A stretch of 62,601 bases of DNA. It comes from Streptomyces sp. S3(2020). GTDB taxonomy: Bacteria > Actinomycetota > Actinomycetes > Streptomycetales > Streptomycetaceae. The position numbers and the translations under genes are program-made. Shown piece after piece: positions 33,441 to 42,603 of the stretch; position 1 is the first letter of the stretch, and every line of letters begins with the position of its first letter. The stretch spans positions 1-62,601 of the forward strand of contig NZ_JABERD010000033.1 in assembly GCF_013044505.1 (NCBI RefSeq). Reading direction: 5' to 3'. The notes below the pieces were generated by a model. That model was not told where the DNA came from. It did not search any database and saw only the letters and a list, made by a program, of their open reading frames with translations.

Positions 33441-36259
33441 TCACCATGATCCTGTCCCAGTTACGGCGCCGCCGCTCCCGCGCCCTGGCACTCGCCTCGG
33501 GCATCCTGGTCGCCGCCACCAGCTTCACCCTGCTCACCGCGACGGTCACCACCAGCCAGGCCCGCACCACCGGCCTCGTCGAGGACAGCTCACGCTCCGC
33601 CTACGACATCCTGGTCCGACCGCCGGGCGCCGGCAACGACGTCGAGGAGGAACAGGGCCTGGTCGAGGCCAACTTCCTGTCCGGCATCTTCGGCGGCATC
33701 ACCCTCGGCCAGTACGAACGCATCAAGTCCCTCGCCGGGATCGAGACCGCCGCGCCGGTCGCCAACATCGGCTACCTCATGGTGCAGAGCACGGTCCCGG
33801 TCGACGTCTCCGCCTTCCGCGACAGCGACGCGCCCGCCCAACTCCTGCGCCTCACACCGACGCTGAAGGCCGGACTGGGCAGTTACCCGATGGCCGACCA
33901 GTACGTCTACCTGACCCGCAACCCGATCGTCACGTACGAGAAGTGGAACGAGGCCGACAACACCTGGCCCGACCTCCAGCACGAGATCGCCGACGACAAG
34001 AAGTACGCGGTGTGCTGGTTCTACAACGAGGACAAGAAGGGGGACACGTTCGACATCCTGGGTGAGCGGCTGCCCCAGCCGCTGTTCGTGTGGAACCCCG
34101 TCCCCAAGACGGCCTTCACCCCCGACGCCCGCTCCCGGATGACCTGTGTACCGGGCGACGGCAAGGCCACGGCGCGGATCCCGGTCGCCTACCCGGTGCT
34201 CCTGTCGGCGATTGACCCGGCCGCCGAGGACCAACTGGTAGGTCTGGGCGGCGCGGTCACCTCGGGCCGGATGCTCACCGACAAGGACAAGCCCTTCTGG
34301 GGGCCCGACGCCTTCGACCTGAACCCGGTCGAGTCCGAACGGCAGCACGACTACCAGGTCCCCGTCATCCTCAGCAGCCGAACCCTCACCGCCGGCGCCC
34401 TGAAGGCCACCGTCCAGCGGCTCGACGTCGACGACCCCGCCGCCCTGCCCGCCGAACTGGCCAGCCCACGGGCCCACGACTACGTCAACGCCCTGCACGG
34501 CAGCGCCGCAGGCGAGGTCACCGCCGACCTCGACGCCGGCTTCCGCACCATCACCAGCGGCGACGACTTCGAGGTACCCCTGTACTGGACCGCCGGCCCC
34601 GTCGACTACCAGCGCACCGAGGACGGTCTCACCGCGCGGACCCGCGCCGCCCAGCCGCGCGACACGTGGCGCACCAACATCGAGGACGACCTGGTGCCGA
34701 ACGTCCCGGAGGAGAACACCGGCACCCAGTTCCGCGAGGTCACCGCCCACGCGTCCACCGACTGCATGGCCTTCAAGACGTGCATAGGCAAGGACTCCGG
34801 GCGCGGTCCCATACCGGTCCTGAACATCGTCGGCCGCTACGACACCGACAGACTGCGCGGCTTCTCCGCCCTCTCCCAGGTCCCCCTGGAGACCTACCGG
34901 TCCCCGCAGGTCACCGGCGCCGACGCGGCCTCCCGGGCCGCCCTCGGCAACCAGCCGCTACGCCCCGACCGCAACCTCGGCGGCTACCTCAGCCCGCCGC
35001 CCACCCTGCTCACCACCCTCGACTCGCTCTCCGTCATCACCCACAGCCGCAGAAAGCCCACCGCGCAGGAGAAGGCCCCCGTCAGCGCCATCCGCATCCG
35101 GGTGGCCGGAGTGACCGGCGTGGACCCCGCCTCCCGCGCCCGCGTCAACTCCGTCGCCGGACAGATCCGCACCGCCTACCCCGAGCTCCAGGTGGACGTC
35201 ACCGTCGGCAGCTCGCCCGCCCCGCAGACCGTCGCGCTGCGGGGAGGCGTCAAGGTCACCGAGTACTGGGTCGCCAAGGGCGTCGCCCTGAGGATCCTGC
35301 GTGCCGTGGACACCAAGAGCGCGGTGCTGTTCGGACTGGTCCTGGTGGTCTGCGGACTCTTCCTCGCCCAGGCCGCACTGGCCTCCGTACGCTCGCGCCG
35401 CACCGAGATCGGCACGCTGCGCTGCGTCGGCTGGAGCGCACCGGAGATCCTCCGGCTGATCCTCGGCGAACTCGCGGTGATCGGGCTCGCCGCGGGCACG
35501 CTCGGCGCCCTCCTCGCCTACGGCCTGGGCGCCCTGCTCTCCCTGCCCACCTCGGTGGCGAAGGCGGCCCTCGTGCTGCCCGTCGCCCTGCTCCTCGCGC
35601 TGACCGCGGGGGTGCTGCCCGCCTGGCGGGCGACCAGGGTGCAGCCTCTGGACGCCGTCACACCCCCGGTCACCGGCGTCCGACGGGCAGTCGCCGTCCG
35701 GTCGGTGACCGGCCTCGCACTGCGCAACCTCCTGCGCGCCCCCGGCCGGACCGTGCTCGGCGCGGCCGGTCTGGCGCTCGGCGTGGCCGCGTTCACCGTG
35801 CTGCTCTCCCTCACCCTCGCCTTCCGCGGCGAGGTCGCCGGCTCACTGCTGGGCAACGCCGTCGTCGCCCAGGCCCGTACCGCCGACTACCTCAGCGTCG
35901 CCCTGTCGCTGGTGCTCGGCGCGGCCGGGGCCGTGGACGTGCTGGTCCTCTCCCAGCGGGAGCGGGCCGCCGACCTCGCCATCCTGAGCGCCACCGGCTG
36001 GTCGAGGCGTGAACTCGGCCGCCTCGCCCTGTACGAGGGCGCCGGCCTCGCCCTCCTCGGCGGCCTCACCGGAGCCGTCGCGGGACTGGCCACAGTCCTG
36101 ATGATCGGTCAGGGACTGTGGGAGGGACGGCTGTTGACGATGGGCGGTGCCGCCCTCCTGGCGGCCCTGGCCGGCGTCGGCCTGGTCTGCGGTGTGCTCT
36201 CCATCCCGATCCGGACCATGTCCCGCATCGCCCCGGCCCAGCTGCTGGCGAGGGAGTGA
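33437..36259 (+). CDS. FtsX/MacB-like ABC transporter permease
   Basis: 940 aa membrane protein. One transmembrane helix near the N-terminus (ALALASGILVAATSFTLLTA) is followed by a large extracytoplasmic domain (about 45-620). The first FtsX core domain (about 625-730) begins SAVLFGLVLVVCGLFLAQAA and shows EIGTLRCVGWSAPEI; a second set of four helices is at about 765-935 (DLAILSATGWSRRELG). This is the usual layout of actinobacterial FtsX-like permeases. GTG at 33437 overlaps the ATPase stop. Confidence 0.9.
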   Translation: MITMILSQLRRRRSRALALASGILVAATSFTLLTATVTTSQARTTGLVEDSSRSAYDILVRPPGAGNDVEEEQGLVEANFLSGIFGGITLGQYERIKSLAGIETAAPVANIGYLMVQSTVPVDVSAFRDSDAPAQLLRLTPTLKAGLGSYPMADQYVYLTRNPIVTYEKWNEADNTWPDLQHEIADDKKYAVCWFYNEDKKGDTFDILGERLPQPLFVWNPVPKTAFTPDARSRMTCVPGDGKATARIPVAYPVLLSAIDPAAEDQLVGLGGAVTSGRMLTDKDKPFWGPDAFDLNPVESERQHDYQVPVILSSRTLTAGALKATVQRLDVDDPAALPAELASPRAHDYVNALHGSAAGEVTADLDAGFRTITSGDDFEVPLYWTAGPVDYQRTEDGLTARTRAAQPRDTWRTNIEDDLVPNVPEENTGTQFREVTAHASTDCMAFKTCIGKDSGRGPIPVLNIVGRYDTDRLRGFSALSQVPLETYRSPQVTGADAASRAALGNQPLRPDRNLGGYLSPPPTLLTTLDSLSVITHSRRKPTAQEKAPVSAIRIRVAGVTGVDPASRARVNSVAGQIRTAYPELQVDVTVGSSPAPQTVALRGGVKVTEYWVAKGVALRILRAVDTKSAVLFGLVLVVCGLFLAQAALASVRSRRTEIGTLRCVGWSAPEILRLILGELAVIGLAAGTLGALLAYGLGALLSLPTSVAKAALVLPVALLLALTAGVLPAWRATRVQPLDAVTPPVTGVRRAVAVRSVTGLALRNLLRAPGRTVLGAAGLALGVAAFTVLLSLTLAFRGEVAGSLLGNAVVAQARTADYLSVALSLVLGAAGAVDVLVLSQRERAADLAILSATGWSRRELGRLALYEGAGLALLGGLTGAVAGLATVLMIGQGLWEGRLLTMGGAALLAALAGVGLVCGVLSIPIRTMSRIAPAQLLARE

Positions 36260-36465
36260 GAGGCGATCAGCAGGGGCGTGCGTCACATCCCCGGGCAGTG
36301 TGACGACCATGGAGAACTCCCCTGCACTGCCTGCACGCCCGAACTGGCGCTGTTCCTCTGTCTGGCCGCGGGGCCACCGCCTACAAGGTGCTACCTTTCC
36401 GGCCTGATCACGATCGTGCTCCACGGCTCCCAGATCATGCCGATGCCGCCGCGCATCGACCTCCG

Positions 36466-36951
36466 TCAGGCGGTGTTGCGTGGACCTCGGCTCGTCAGGT
36501 GCTTGAGCACCTCGGGCGACGACAGCCCCCGCAGCCGTTCCAGCAGCGCGCTGACGGCCTTGAGGTCGGCGCGCAGGTCGCTGCTGTCCGCTCCGCCCCG
36601 GGTATCGAGGTCACGGAGCAGGTCGAGGCCGAGGTCGACCTCACCGTCTCCGACCTGCTCCTTGGTGTCCGTCACGAGTTGCCCGGCCCGGGCCAGCAGC
36701 TTGCCGGCCTTGGCCGCCAGGCGCTCGTCGTCCAACAGGAGGGGAGCGATGGGGAGTTCGATTCGCTCGATGAGGGTGATCCACTCGCGGCCGGCCTCGG
36801 TCTTCGCCAGTGCCTCGTCGCGGACGGTACGCAGGGCGTCCACTTCGCTGGTGCGGCCGAGGAGTTTCAGGCCGATCAGGTCGAAGGCGCAGACGCTCTG
36901 CTGGGCGAGGGCGATGAGGCCCGCCTTGGCGTCGCGTTTGATGAGGGCCAT
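36466..36951 (-). CDS. Hypothetical protein
   Basis: 161 aa, starting MALIKRDAKAGLIALAQQS, mostly charged and helical in appearance (LLARAGQLVTDTKEQVGDGEV, LRGLSSPEVLKHL). No signal peptide, membrane segment or known motif is visible, and I do not recognise the family. GC-rich codon third positions support coding. There is no ribosome-binding site before the ATG at 36951, which lies in a CCATGG palindrome shared with a rightward reading frame. The gene is isolated: the exporter operon ends 206 bp to its left. Confidence 0.6.
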   Translation of the reverse strand: MALIKRDAKAGLIALAQQSVCAFDLIGLKLLGRTSEVDALRTVRDEALAKTEAGREWITLIERIELPIAPLLLDDERLAAKAGKLLARAGQLVTDTKEQVGDGEVDLGLDLLRDLDTRGGADSSDLRADLKAVSALLERLRGLSSPEVLKHLTSRGPRNTA

Positions 36952-37144
36952 GGTGCGCGCCGTCCACGACGCCGTACGGCAGGAGGCCGACGACCTGCTG
37001 CGAGCGGTCCTGGACGACCCCCGCCACGAGATGTTCCACGACCGCTCCCGCACGATCCGGCACTGGGCCGAGGTCTGCTACGCCGCCTACTTCACGGCCC
37101 ACCGCTACTCCCTGCACGAGGCCGTCAGCGCGCCCCTCAAGTAG
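36950..37144 (+). other. Possible small protein or C-terminal gene remnant
   Basis: 64 codons (MVRAVHDAVRQEADDLL...SLHEAVSAPLK) have strongly coding-like third positions (almost all G or C) and end in TAG. The first ATG shares its bases with the ATG of the leftward hypothetical gene. The residues HMFHDRS-like (HEMFHDRSRTIRHWAEV) look like part of a larger folded protein, so this may be the tail of a gene lost by rearrangement. I do not recognise it. Confidence 0.35.
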
Positions 37145-37283
37145 CGGAAGCCAGCCGCCTCATGCGCGGATGAGCAGCCACCGCCGCACTCATGCCCGCC
37201 CGCGATCGGCCTTCGTCGGCAGCGAGATCCGGACAGTGCGCCAGACCGCCGTCAGGCGAACTCCGGGGCCGTTTCGCGCGGTG

Positions 37284-38309
37284 TCAGAGCCACTTCTTGC
37301 GGCGGAAGACCAGGTAGACGACGGTGACGAGGGTGGCGGTCGAGGCGAGCATCAGGGGGTAGCCGAACAGCCGGCGCAGTTCCGGCATGTGGTCGAAGTT
37401 CATGCCGTACACGCCCGCGACGGCGACCGGGACGGCGATGAGGGCGGCCGCCGCGCTGATGCGGCGCATGTCGTGGTTCTGCCGGATGCTGGTCTGGGCG
37501 AGGGCCATGGTCAGGGCGTTGTCGACGAGTTCGGTCAAAGCGGTGACGCGGTCGGCGGCCTGGGCGAGATGGTCGGCGACGTCGCGGAAGTAGGCGGCCA
37601 GCTCCTTGTCCACACCGGGGACGCGGCGCTCGGCGAGATCGCGCAGGGGCACGGCCAAGGGGACGACGGTGCGGCGGAGTTCCACGAGCTCGCGCTTGAG
37701 CTGGTACATCCGGCCGATGTCCTGGCCGCCCCCAGGGGAGAAGGCGTCGTTCTCGACGTTGTCCGCTTCCGCCTCCAGCGAGGTCACGACGTCCAGGTAG
37801 CGGTCGACGACCGCGTCGGCGATGGCGTGCAGGACGGCGACCGGGCCGTGGGCGAGCCGCTCCGGGTCGGCCTCCAGACGGCTGCGGACGGGGCCGAGGT
37901 GCTCGGAGGGATCATGGCGTACGACGACGATGAAGTCCCGGCCCGCGAACGCCATGATCTCGCCGGTGCCGACGATGTCGGTGGTCGGCGTCGACTGGTC
38001 GTGTTCCAGGTGGACGGCCGTGCGCAGGACGAGGAAGAGGCTGTCGTCGTAGCGTTCGAGCTTGGGCCGCTGGTGGGCTTCGAGGGCGTCCTCGACGGCG
38101 AGGGGATGCAGGCCGAACGCGCGGGCGACGACCTGGAGTTGATCGGCGGTCGGGGAGTGCAGGCCGATCCAGACGAAGCCGCCGGGGGTGCGACGGGCGG
38201 CGTCCATCGCCTCGTCCAGTGGCAGCTGTCCGGGACGCCGGCGCCCGTACTCGTACAGCGCGCAGTCGACGACGGGAACGGGCTGCGGTGAAGTGTCGTG
38301 AGCCGTCAT
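37284..38309 (-). CDS. corA: CorA family divalent-cation transporter
   Basis: 341 aa inner-membrane channel for Mg2+ or related ions. It has a long cytoplasmic N-terminal domain (1-270) and two C-terminal transmembrane helices; the selectivity motif YGMNF lies at the end of the first (VPVAVAGVYGMNFDHMPEL). The positively charged tail RRKKWL is typical. ATG at 38309 with GAAGGA upstream. No magnesium riboswitch is recognisable in the 60-bp gap to the divergent ArsR-like gene. Confidence 0.93.
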   Translation of the reverse strand: MTAHDTSPQPVPVVDCALYEYGRRRPGQLPLDEAMDAARRTPGGFVWIGLHSPTADQLQVVARAFGLHPLAVEDALEAHQRPKLERYDDSLFLVLRTAVHLEHDQSTPTTDIVGTGEIMAFAGRDFIVVVRHDPSEHLGPVRSRLEADPERLAHGPVAVLHAIADAVVDRYLDVVTSLEAEADNVENDAFSPGGGQDIGRMYQLKRELVELRRTVVPLAVPLRDLAERRVPGVDKELAAYFRDVADHLAQAADRVTALTELVDNALTMALAQTSIRQNHDMRRISAAAALIAVPVAVAGVYGMNFDHMPELRRLFGYPLMLASTATLVTVVYLVFRRKKWL

Positions 38310-38369
38310 GGGTGTCCTTCCCTGGTGACGGGCACGGACCGGCGGGCGGGCCGCCGGTACCATAGTTGC

Positions 38370-38792
38370 ATGGGTGCGCAAGAACAGGCGTGGGACGAGG
38401 AGGCCGCGGAGCGGGCGGTGGCCGTACTGAAGGCGGTGGCCGACGCCTCGCGGTACCGGCTGCTGTGGGCGCTGAGCAGCGGTCGGGAACTGCCGGTGAG
38501 CGAACTGGCCGGGATGCTGGGCGCGCATGTGGCGGCGACCTCGCAGCACCTGGCGAAGCTGCGGGCCGCCGGGCTGGTCACCACCCGGCGGGAAGGAACG
38601 CGGATCTACTACCGGGCCGCGAACGTGCGCGGGCTCCTGGAAGAGGCCCAACTCGCCGCGGGACCTGGTGACGACGGCGCCGGTCCCGGCGAGGGTGCGG
38701 TGGCGGAGCACGCGATGGCAGCCGTACGGGAGAGTGCCGCCGCGACGCGTCCGGCCCCCGCGCGAGGACCGGCGCTGGGCCGGGCCCAGTAG
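38370..38792 (+). CDS. ArsR-like winged-helix transcriptional regulator
   Basis: 140 aa. The winged helix (about 15-95) contains VLKAVADASRYRLLWALSSG, ELAGMLGAHVAATSQHLAKL and TTRREGTRIYYRA, a clear ArsR/SmtB fold. The metal-site helix usually reads ELCVCDL; here it is ELPVSEL and the protein has no cysteines, so it cannot use the classical thiol metal site. It is divergent from corA with a 60-bp gap and may regulate it. The C-terminal tail is rich in Ala, Pro and Gly and has no clear function. Confidence 0.85.
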   Translation: MGAQEQAWDEEAAERAVAVLKAVADASRYRLLWALSSGRELPVSELAGMLGAHVAATSQHLAKLRAAGLVTTRREGTRIYYRAANVRGLLEEAQLAAGPGDDGAGPGEGAVAEHAMAAVRESAAATRPAPARGPALGRAQ

Positions 38793-38809
38793 GAGCGCCG
38801 TCCGCGCAC

Positions 38810-40129
38810 CTACCCCTCGTCCCGGTCGAGCCGGTACTCCTGCGGCTCGGCGTCGTACGAGTACAGCTCCGCGTACCGCCCCCAGTCGGTCGCCGTCTCC
38901 AACTGCGCGGTGACCTGCTCGCTGGTGAAGTGGTGGGCGAGGAGGTCGCGGAAGAACCCGGCGCGCAGGGTGCCGCCGGGGTTCTGGCTCAGGCTGCGGG
39001 TGATCAGCTGGACCAGCGGGGCCCGCAGGACCGCCTCGGCGAAGATCCTCTTCGACTCCTGGACGTCGGCGCCCGCGAAGGCCTTTCCGGTGTCGGTGAG
39101 CATCAGGTCGTCGCCGCCGAGGGTGGTGAAGCCGAGCAGTTCGAGGGCGTCGACCTGGGGGAGCAGGTCGTCGATCTCCAGGCCGAGGTCGTCGGCGAGG
39201 TCGGCCAGGTCGCAGCGCCCGCCGCGGTGCAGGACCATCTCCGCGAGGCCGGACAGGCCGTCCACGCTGGCCTGCGGGAGCGGGGTGTTGGCCGGCGTCC
39301 GCTTGTCCAGTTCGACGGCCTCGGTGCGGCCCGGAGTGCGGCCTTCCTTCTGCCTGCCGGTCATGGTGCGGTAGACGCGGTCGATGAGGTCCTCGAAGTC
39401 CGGCGAGTCGCGGTCGCGCGGGCGGTCCATGCCGACCTCGAAGACCTCGCGGATCGTGCCGTAGGGGCGGGAGCCGAGCACCACGATCCGGTCGGCCATC
39501 AGCACGGCCTCCTCGATGTTGTGAGTGACGAGGACGATGGCCCGGGTCGGGAACTGCCCCGACTCCCACAGCTCCATCAGCTCGCCGCGCAGGTTCTCGG
39601 CGGTCAGCACGTCCAGCGCGGAGAACGGCTCGTCCATCATCAGGACGTCCGGCTCGACGACCAACGCCCGCGCGAAGCCGACACGTTGGCGCATCCCGCC
39701 GGACAGCTCCTTCGGGTACGCCGACTCGAAGCCGTCCAGGCCGATGAGGTCGATGGCCTGGCGGGCGGCCTCCGCGCGCCCGGTGGCGCCGACGCCCTTG
39801 GCCTCCAGGCCGAGTTCGACGTTCTGCTGCACGGTGAGCCAGGGCAGCAGGGCGAAGGTCTGGAACACCATGGCCGTACCGGGGTTGGCGCCGGTGAGCG
39901 GGGTGTTCTTGTAGGTGACGGTGCCGGAACTGGTGGGGACGAGCCCGGCCAGGCAGCGCAGGAGGGTGGACTTGCCGGAGCCGGACTTGCCGAGAAGGGC
40001 GACGACCTCACCGGCGCGGATCTGGAGGTCGATGCCGGACAGGACAGGGAGGTCACCGTCGGCACCGGCGTAGGACTTGGTCAACCCGGCGGTCTCCAGC
40101 AGGAGTTCGCCGTTGGCGAGAGTGGTCAT
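38810..40129 (-). CDS. ABC transporter ATP-binding protein with C-terminal AAA-associated domain
   Basis: 439 aa. The N-terminal NitT/TauT-type ATPase (1-255) has Walker A GKSGSGKSTL, signature LSGGMRQRVGFARAL and Walker B VLMMDEPFSALD. Residues about 295-435 form the helical AAA-associated domain (LDLADLADDLGLEIDDLLPQ-like), which is found with duplicated-permease anion transporters. ATG at 40129 with AGGAA upstream; 17 bp from the permease gene. No substrate-binding protein is encoded nearby. Confidence 0.88.
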   Translation of the reverse strand: MTTLANGELLLETAGLTKSYAGADGDLPVLSGIDLQIRAGEVVALLGKSGSGKSTLLRCLAGLVPTSSGTVTYKNTPLTGANPGTAMVFQTFALLPWLTVQQNVELGLEAKGVGATGRAEAARQAIDLIGLDGFESAYPKELSGGMRQRVGFARALVVEPDVLMMDEPFSALDVLTAENLRGELMELWESGQFPTRAIVLVTHNIEEAVLMADRIVVLGSRPYGTIREVFEVGMDRPRDRDSPDFEDLIDRVYRTMTGRQKEGRTPGRTEAVELDKRTPANTPLPQASVDGLSGLAEMVLHRGGRCDLADLADDLGLEIDDLLPQVDALELLGFTTLGGDDLMLTDTGKAFAGADVQESKRIFAEAVLRAPLVQLITRSLSQNPGGTLRAGFFRDLLAHHFTSEQVTAQLETATDWGRYAELYSYDAEPQEYRLDRDEG

Positions 40130-40146
40130 GGCGGTTCCTATGAGGT

Positions 40147-41907
40147 TCAGAGGGAGTAACGGGTCTCGGCCAGCCGGTACAGGCGGCGCCAGAAGAGGCG
40201 GTTGAGGGACACGACGTACAGGCTCATCACCGCGACGCCCGCGATGAGTTCGGGGTAGTTCCCGGACTCGGTGGCCTTGGCGATGTAGGCGCCCAGGCCG
40301 GTCGCGGTGAGGGTGGTGCCGCCGAAGGTGACGACCTCGGAGACGATCGAGGCGTTCCAGGCGCCGCCGGAGGCGGTGATGCCGCCGGTGACGTACGCGG
40401 GGAAGATCCCCGGGATGATCAGCCGTTTCCAGCGCTGCCAGCCGCGTACGCCCAGGTCGTCCATGGCCTCGCGCAGATCGGTCGGGATGGCCATGGCGCC
40501 CGCGATGGCGTTGAAGAGGATGTACCACTGGGCGCCCAGCGCCATCAGGAAGATGCCGCCGATGTCGATGGTCAGCCCGGTCCTGAGGAAGAACCAGACC
40601 GCCAGCGGGAAGAGGAAGTTGGCGGGGAAGGACGCCAGCACCTGGACGACCGGCTGGGCGATCCGGGTCAGCTTCGGCGAGAACCCGATCCGCACGCCGA
40701 TCGGCACCCATACCAGGGTCGCCACCGCGACCAGGACGATCACGCGGGCGAGGGTGGCGAGGCCCAGCAGCAGCGGTTCGCCGAAGACGCCGAGGCCGGT
40801 GCGGTCGTAGAGGTAGCGGCCGAGGTCGAGGAGACCCCAGAGGATCAGTCCGCCCGCCACGACGGTGAACACCAGGTCGCCGGTGCGCTGACGGTTGCGG
40901 TCGACGCTGAGCGGGCGGTCGTCGACGCCGAGGAGACGGCCCGCCCGGTTCAGCGCGCGTCCGGCGGGACGCAGGGCGCGGCCGATGAGCTGGGGCCAGT
41001 GGGAACGCCGTAGGAAATCCAGGACGTACGACCGCTGCACCTCGCTCGCTTCCGACTGCTCGTTCTTGAAGCGCTCGGCCCAGGCCGTCAGCGGGCGCCA
41101 GAACAGGAAGTTCACGCCGATCACCATGACCGCCATGGTGAGGATGGCCCAGCCGACCTTGCCGAGGTCGCCGTCGGCGATGGCGGCGCCGGCATACGAA
41201 CCCACGCCGGGCAGGGCGTAGTCGGTGTTGCCGAGGGTGACGGCCTCGGAGGCGACGAGGAAGAACCAGCCGCCGCCGAAGCTCATCATGCCGTTCCAGA
41301 CCAGGCCGATCATGCCGGAGGGCAGTTCCACCTTCCAGAACCGCATCCAGCGGGTGAACCCGAACGACCGTGACAGCTCGTCGAGTTCGCGGGGGAGTGA
41401 GGTGAGGGAGTGGTAGAAGCTGAACGTCATGTTCCACGCCTGCGAGGTGAAGATCGCGAAGATCGACGCGCACTCCAGGCCCAGCATCGAGCCGGGGAAC
41501 AGGGCGACGAACCCGGTCACGGCCACCGTCAGGAAGGCGAGGACGGGGACGGACTGGAGGATGTCGAGGGCCGGGACGAGGATGCGTTCCAGGCGCCGGG
41601 ACTTCGCGGCCGTATAGGCGTAGACGAAGGTGAAGACGGTGGACAGGGCGAGCGCGACGAACATGCGCAGCAGGGATCGGGCCGCGTCGTAGGGGAGTTG
41701 CCCGACGCCGGTGTCCACGTGCGCGGACTGGCTGGTGGAGAAGGAGACCGTGGTTCCCTTCCCCACCCTGAGGGCGAGGTACAGCAGCACCAGTACGGCG
41801 GCGGCGACCACCACGTCCACCCAGGAGAAGCGGGACATGCGGCCCGCGAACCGAGCGGCGAAGGGCGACCGCGTGGCCGGCGGGGGCGTGCTCGTCCGGA
41901 ACGACAT
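40147..41907 (-). CDS. ABC transporter permease with two fused BPD domains (COG4986-like)
   Basis: 586 aa membrane protein holding two tandem binding-protein-dependent permease domains (about 80-290 and 360-580). Both carry coupling loops, SRSFGFTRWMRFWKVELP and MDDLGVRGWQRWKRLIIPG. This matches the duplicated permease component of anion-type ABC systems. ATG at 41907 with GGAGG eight bases upstream. The ligand is unknown. Its long 5' region carries a possible leader peptide and a strong hairpin. Confidence 0.88.
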   Translation of the reverse strand: MSFRTSTPPPATRSPFAARFAGRMSRFSWVDVVVAAAVLVLLYLALRVGKGTTVSFSTSQSAHVDTGVGQLPYDAARSLLRMFVALALSTVFTFVYAYTAAKSRRLERILVPALDILQSVPVLAFLTVAVTGFVALFPGSMLGLECASIFAIFTSQAWNMTFSFYHSLTSLPRELDELSRSFGFTRWMRFWKVELPSGMIGLVWNGMMSFGGGWFFLVASEAVTLGNTDYALPGVGSYAGAAIADGDLGKVGWAILTMAVMVIGVNFLFWRPLTAWAERFKNEQSEASEVQRSYVLDFLRRSHWPQLIGRALRPAGRALNRAGRLLGVDDRPLSVDRNRQRTGDLVFTVVAGGLILWGLLDLGRYLYDRTGLGVFGEPLLLGLATLARVIVLVAVATLVWVPIGVRIGFSPKLTRIAQPVVQVLASFPANFLFPLAVWFFLRTGLTIDIGGIFLMALGAQWYILFNAIAGAMAIPTDLREAMDDLGVRGWQRWKRLIIPGIFPAYVTGGITASGGAWNASIVSEVVTFGGTTLTATGLGAYIAKATESGNYPELIAGVAVMSLYVVSLNRLFWRRLYRLAETRYSL

Positions 41908-42020
41908 CACAGGAACCTCCAACCACACGCGATGGCACGACCCGACGGAGCAGAGCAGGGCAGGGCAGCAGCATGCGCGCGGCGAGAAAGCGAATGGTGA
42001 GAGCGGAGAAAGAGGGAGGG

Positions 42021-42052
42021 CCGCGGACCGGGACGCCGACGGGCGTCCGCGG
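42021..42052 (-). promoter_or_regulatory. Strong hairpin in the leader of the duplicated-permease operon
   Basis: On the minus strand GGACGCC-CGTC-GGCGTCC forms a perfect 7-bp stem with a four-base loop, and the flanking CCGCGGAC and GTCCGCGG form an overlapping, alternative 8-bp pairing. It lies about 110 bp before the permease start and 60 bp after the small ORF at 42116-42166. There is no strong T run after it, so it could be an attenuator or just a structured leader. Confidence 0.45.
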
Positions 42053-42115
42053 TGGCAGCGGGTCCGTCACGGCCGTATGAGCCCTAGGGGCGTGGCCGTC
42101 ATGGACGGACGTGAA

Positions 42116-42166
42116 TCAGTGACCGCCGGGGAGGCAGCGGCCAGGACTGGGAGGGTCGATGTCCAT
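42116..42166 (-). CDS. Possible leader peptide (16 aa)
   Basis: MDIDPPSPGRCLPGGH, preceded by a near-ideal ribosome site (GGGAGG, five bases before ATG), lies upstream of the ABC transporter operon with about 208 bp between its stop and the permease start. It contains one cysteine and four prolines. Short peptides with Cys in such leaders occur before actinobacterial sulfur genes, but this one is not a clear match to a known class. A chance ORF cannot be ruled out. Confidence 0.4.
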   Translation of the reverse strand: MDIDPPSPGRCLPGGH

Positions 42167-42231
42167 GGGTGCCTCCCTTCGGTCGCGTGGTTCCCGTGAT
42201 GCACAGGTGGTGCCGACAGGAAGTGTGCCGC

Positions 42232-42570
42232 TTATTGCGTGGATGCGCAAATATGGGCTCGGGGGTCGGCGACGGAAACACCGGCGGGGGCGGGGACCCG
42301 GCGCGACGTGCTCCTGTGGCGTGTCGGCCCCTCGGACGTGCCGTCCGCCCTCGGCTTCGGTCGAGTGCGTACGCCGATCAGGGCGACGGCGATCACCGCC
42401 GCCGCCAGCGTGCCGATGCCGCCGGCGAGGGCGCAGGTGCGCGGGGCGTCGGTGAAGCTCGCGCCGTAGGCCGACAGGGCCCGGCCGTCCCGGGCGCAAC
42501 TGCCACGCAAGCGCCCGGGATCGCAGACCGCGGCGAACGGCGCCGACCGCCCAGAGAGCCCGAGAGTCAC
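42232..42570 (-). CDS. Hypothetical small membrane protein (uncertain)
   Basis: 112 codons from a GTG. The middle encodes one probable membrane helix (LAGGIGTLAAAVIAVALIGV) followed by Arg/Lys, with several cysteines before it. Third-position bias is moderate and the N-terminal part is less convincing. No ribosome site is clear. It fills most of the gap between the transporter leader and the metallo-hydrolase gene, which otherwise holds nothing recognisable. It may be a remnant. Confidence 0.3.
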   Translation of the reverse strand: MTLGLSGRSAPFAAVCDPGRLRGSCARDGRALSAYGASFTDAPRTCALAGGIGTLAAAVIAVALIGVRTRPKPRADGTSEGPTRHRSTSRRVPAPAGVSVADPRAHICASTQ

Positions 42571-42603
42571 GGACGACGCGGGGCCGGTGACGTGCTTCCG
42601 CGG

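Noticed and set aside
38310..38369. Magnesium-sensing riboswitch before corA
   Set aside because: Only 60 bp separate the divergent starts and no M-box-like structure can be seen.
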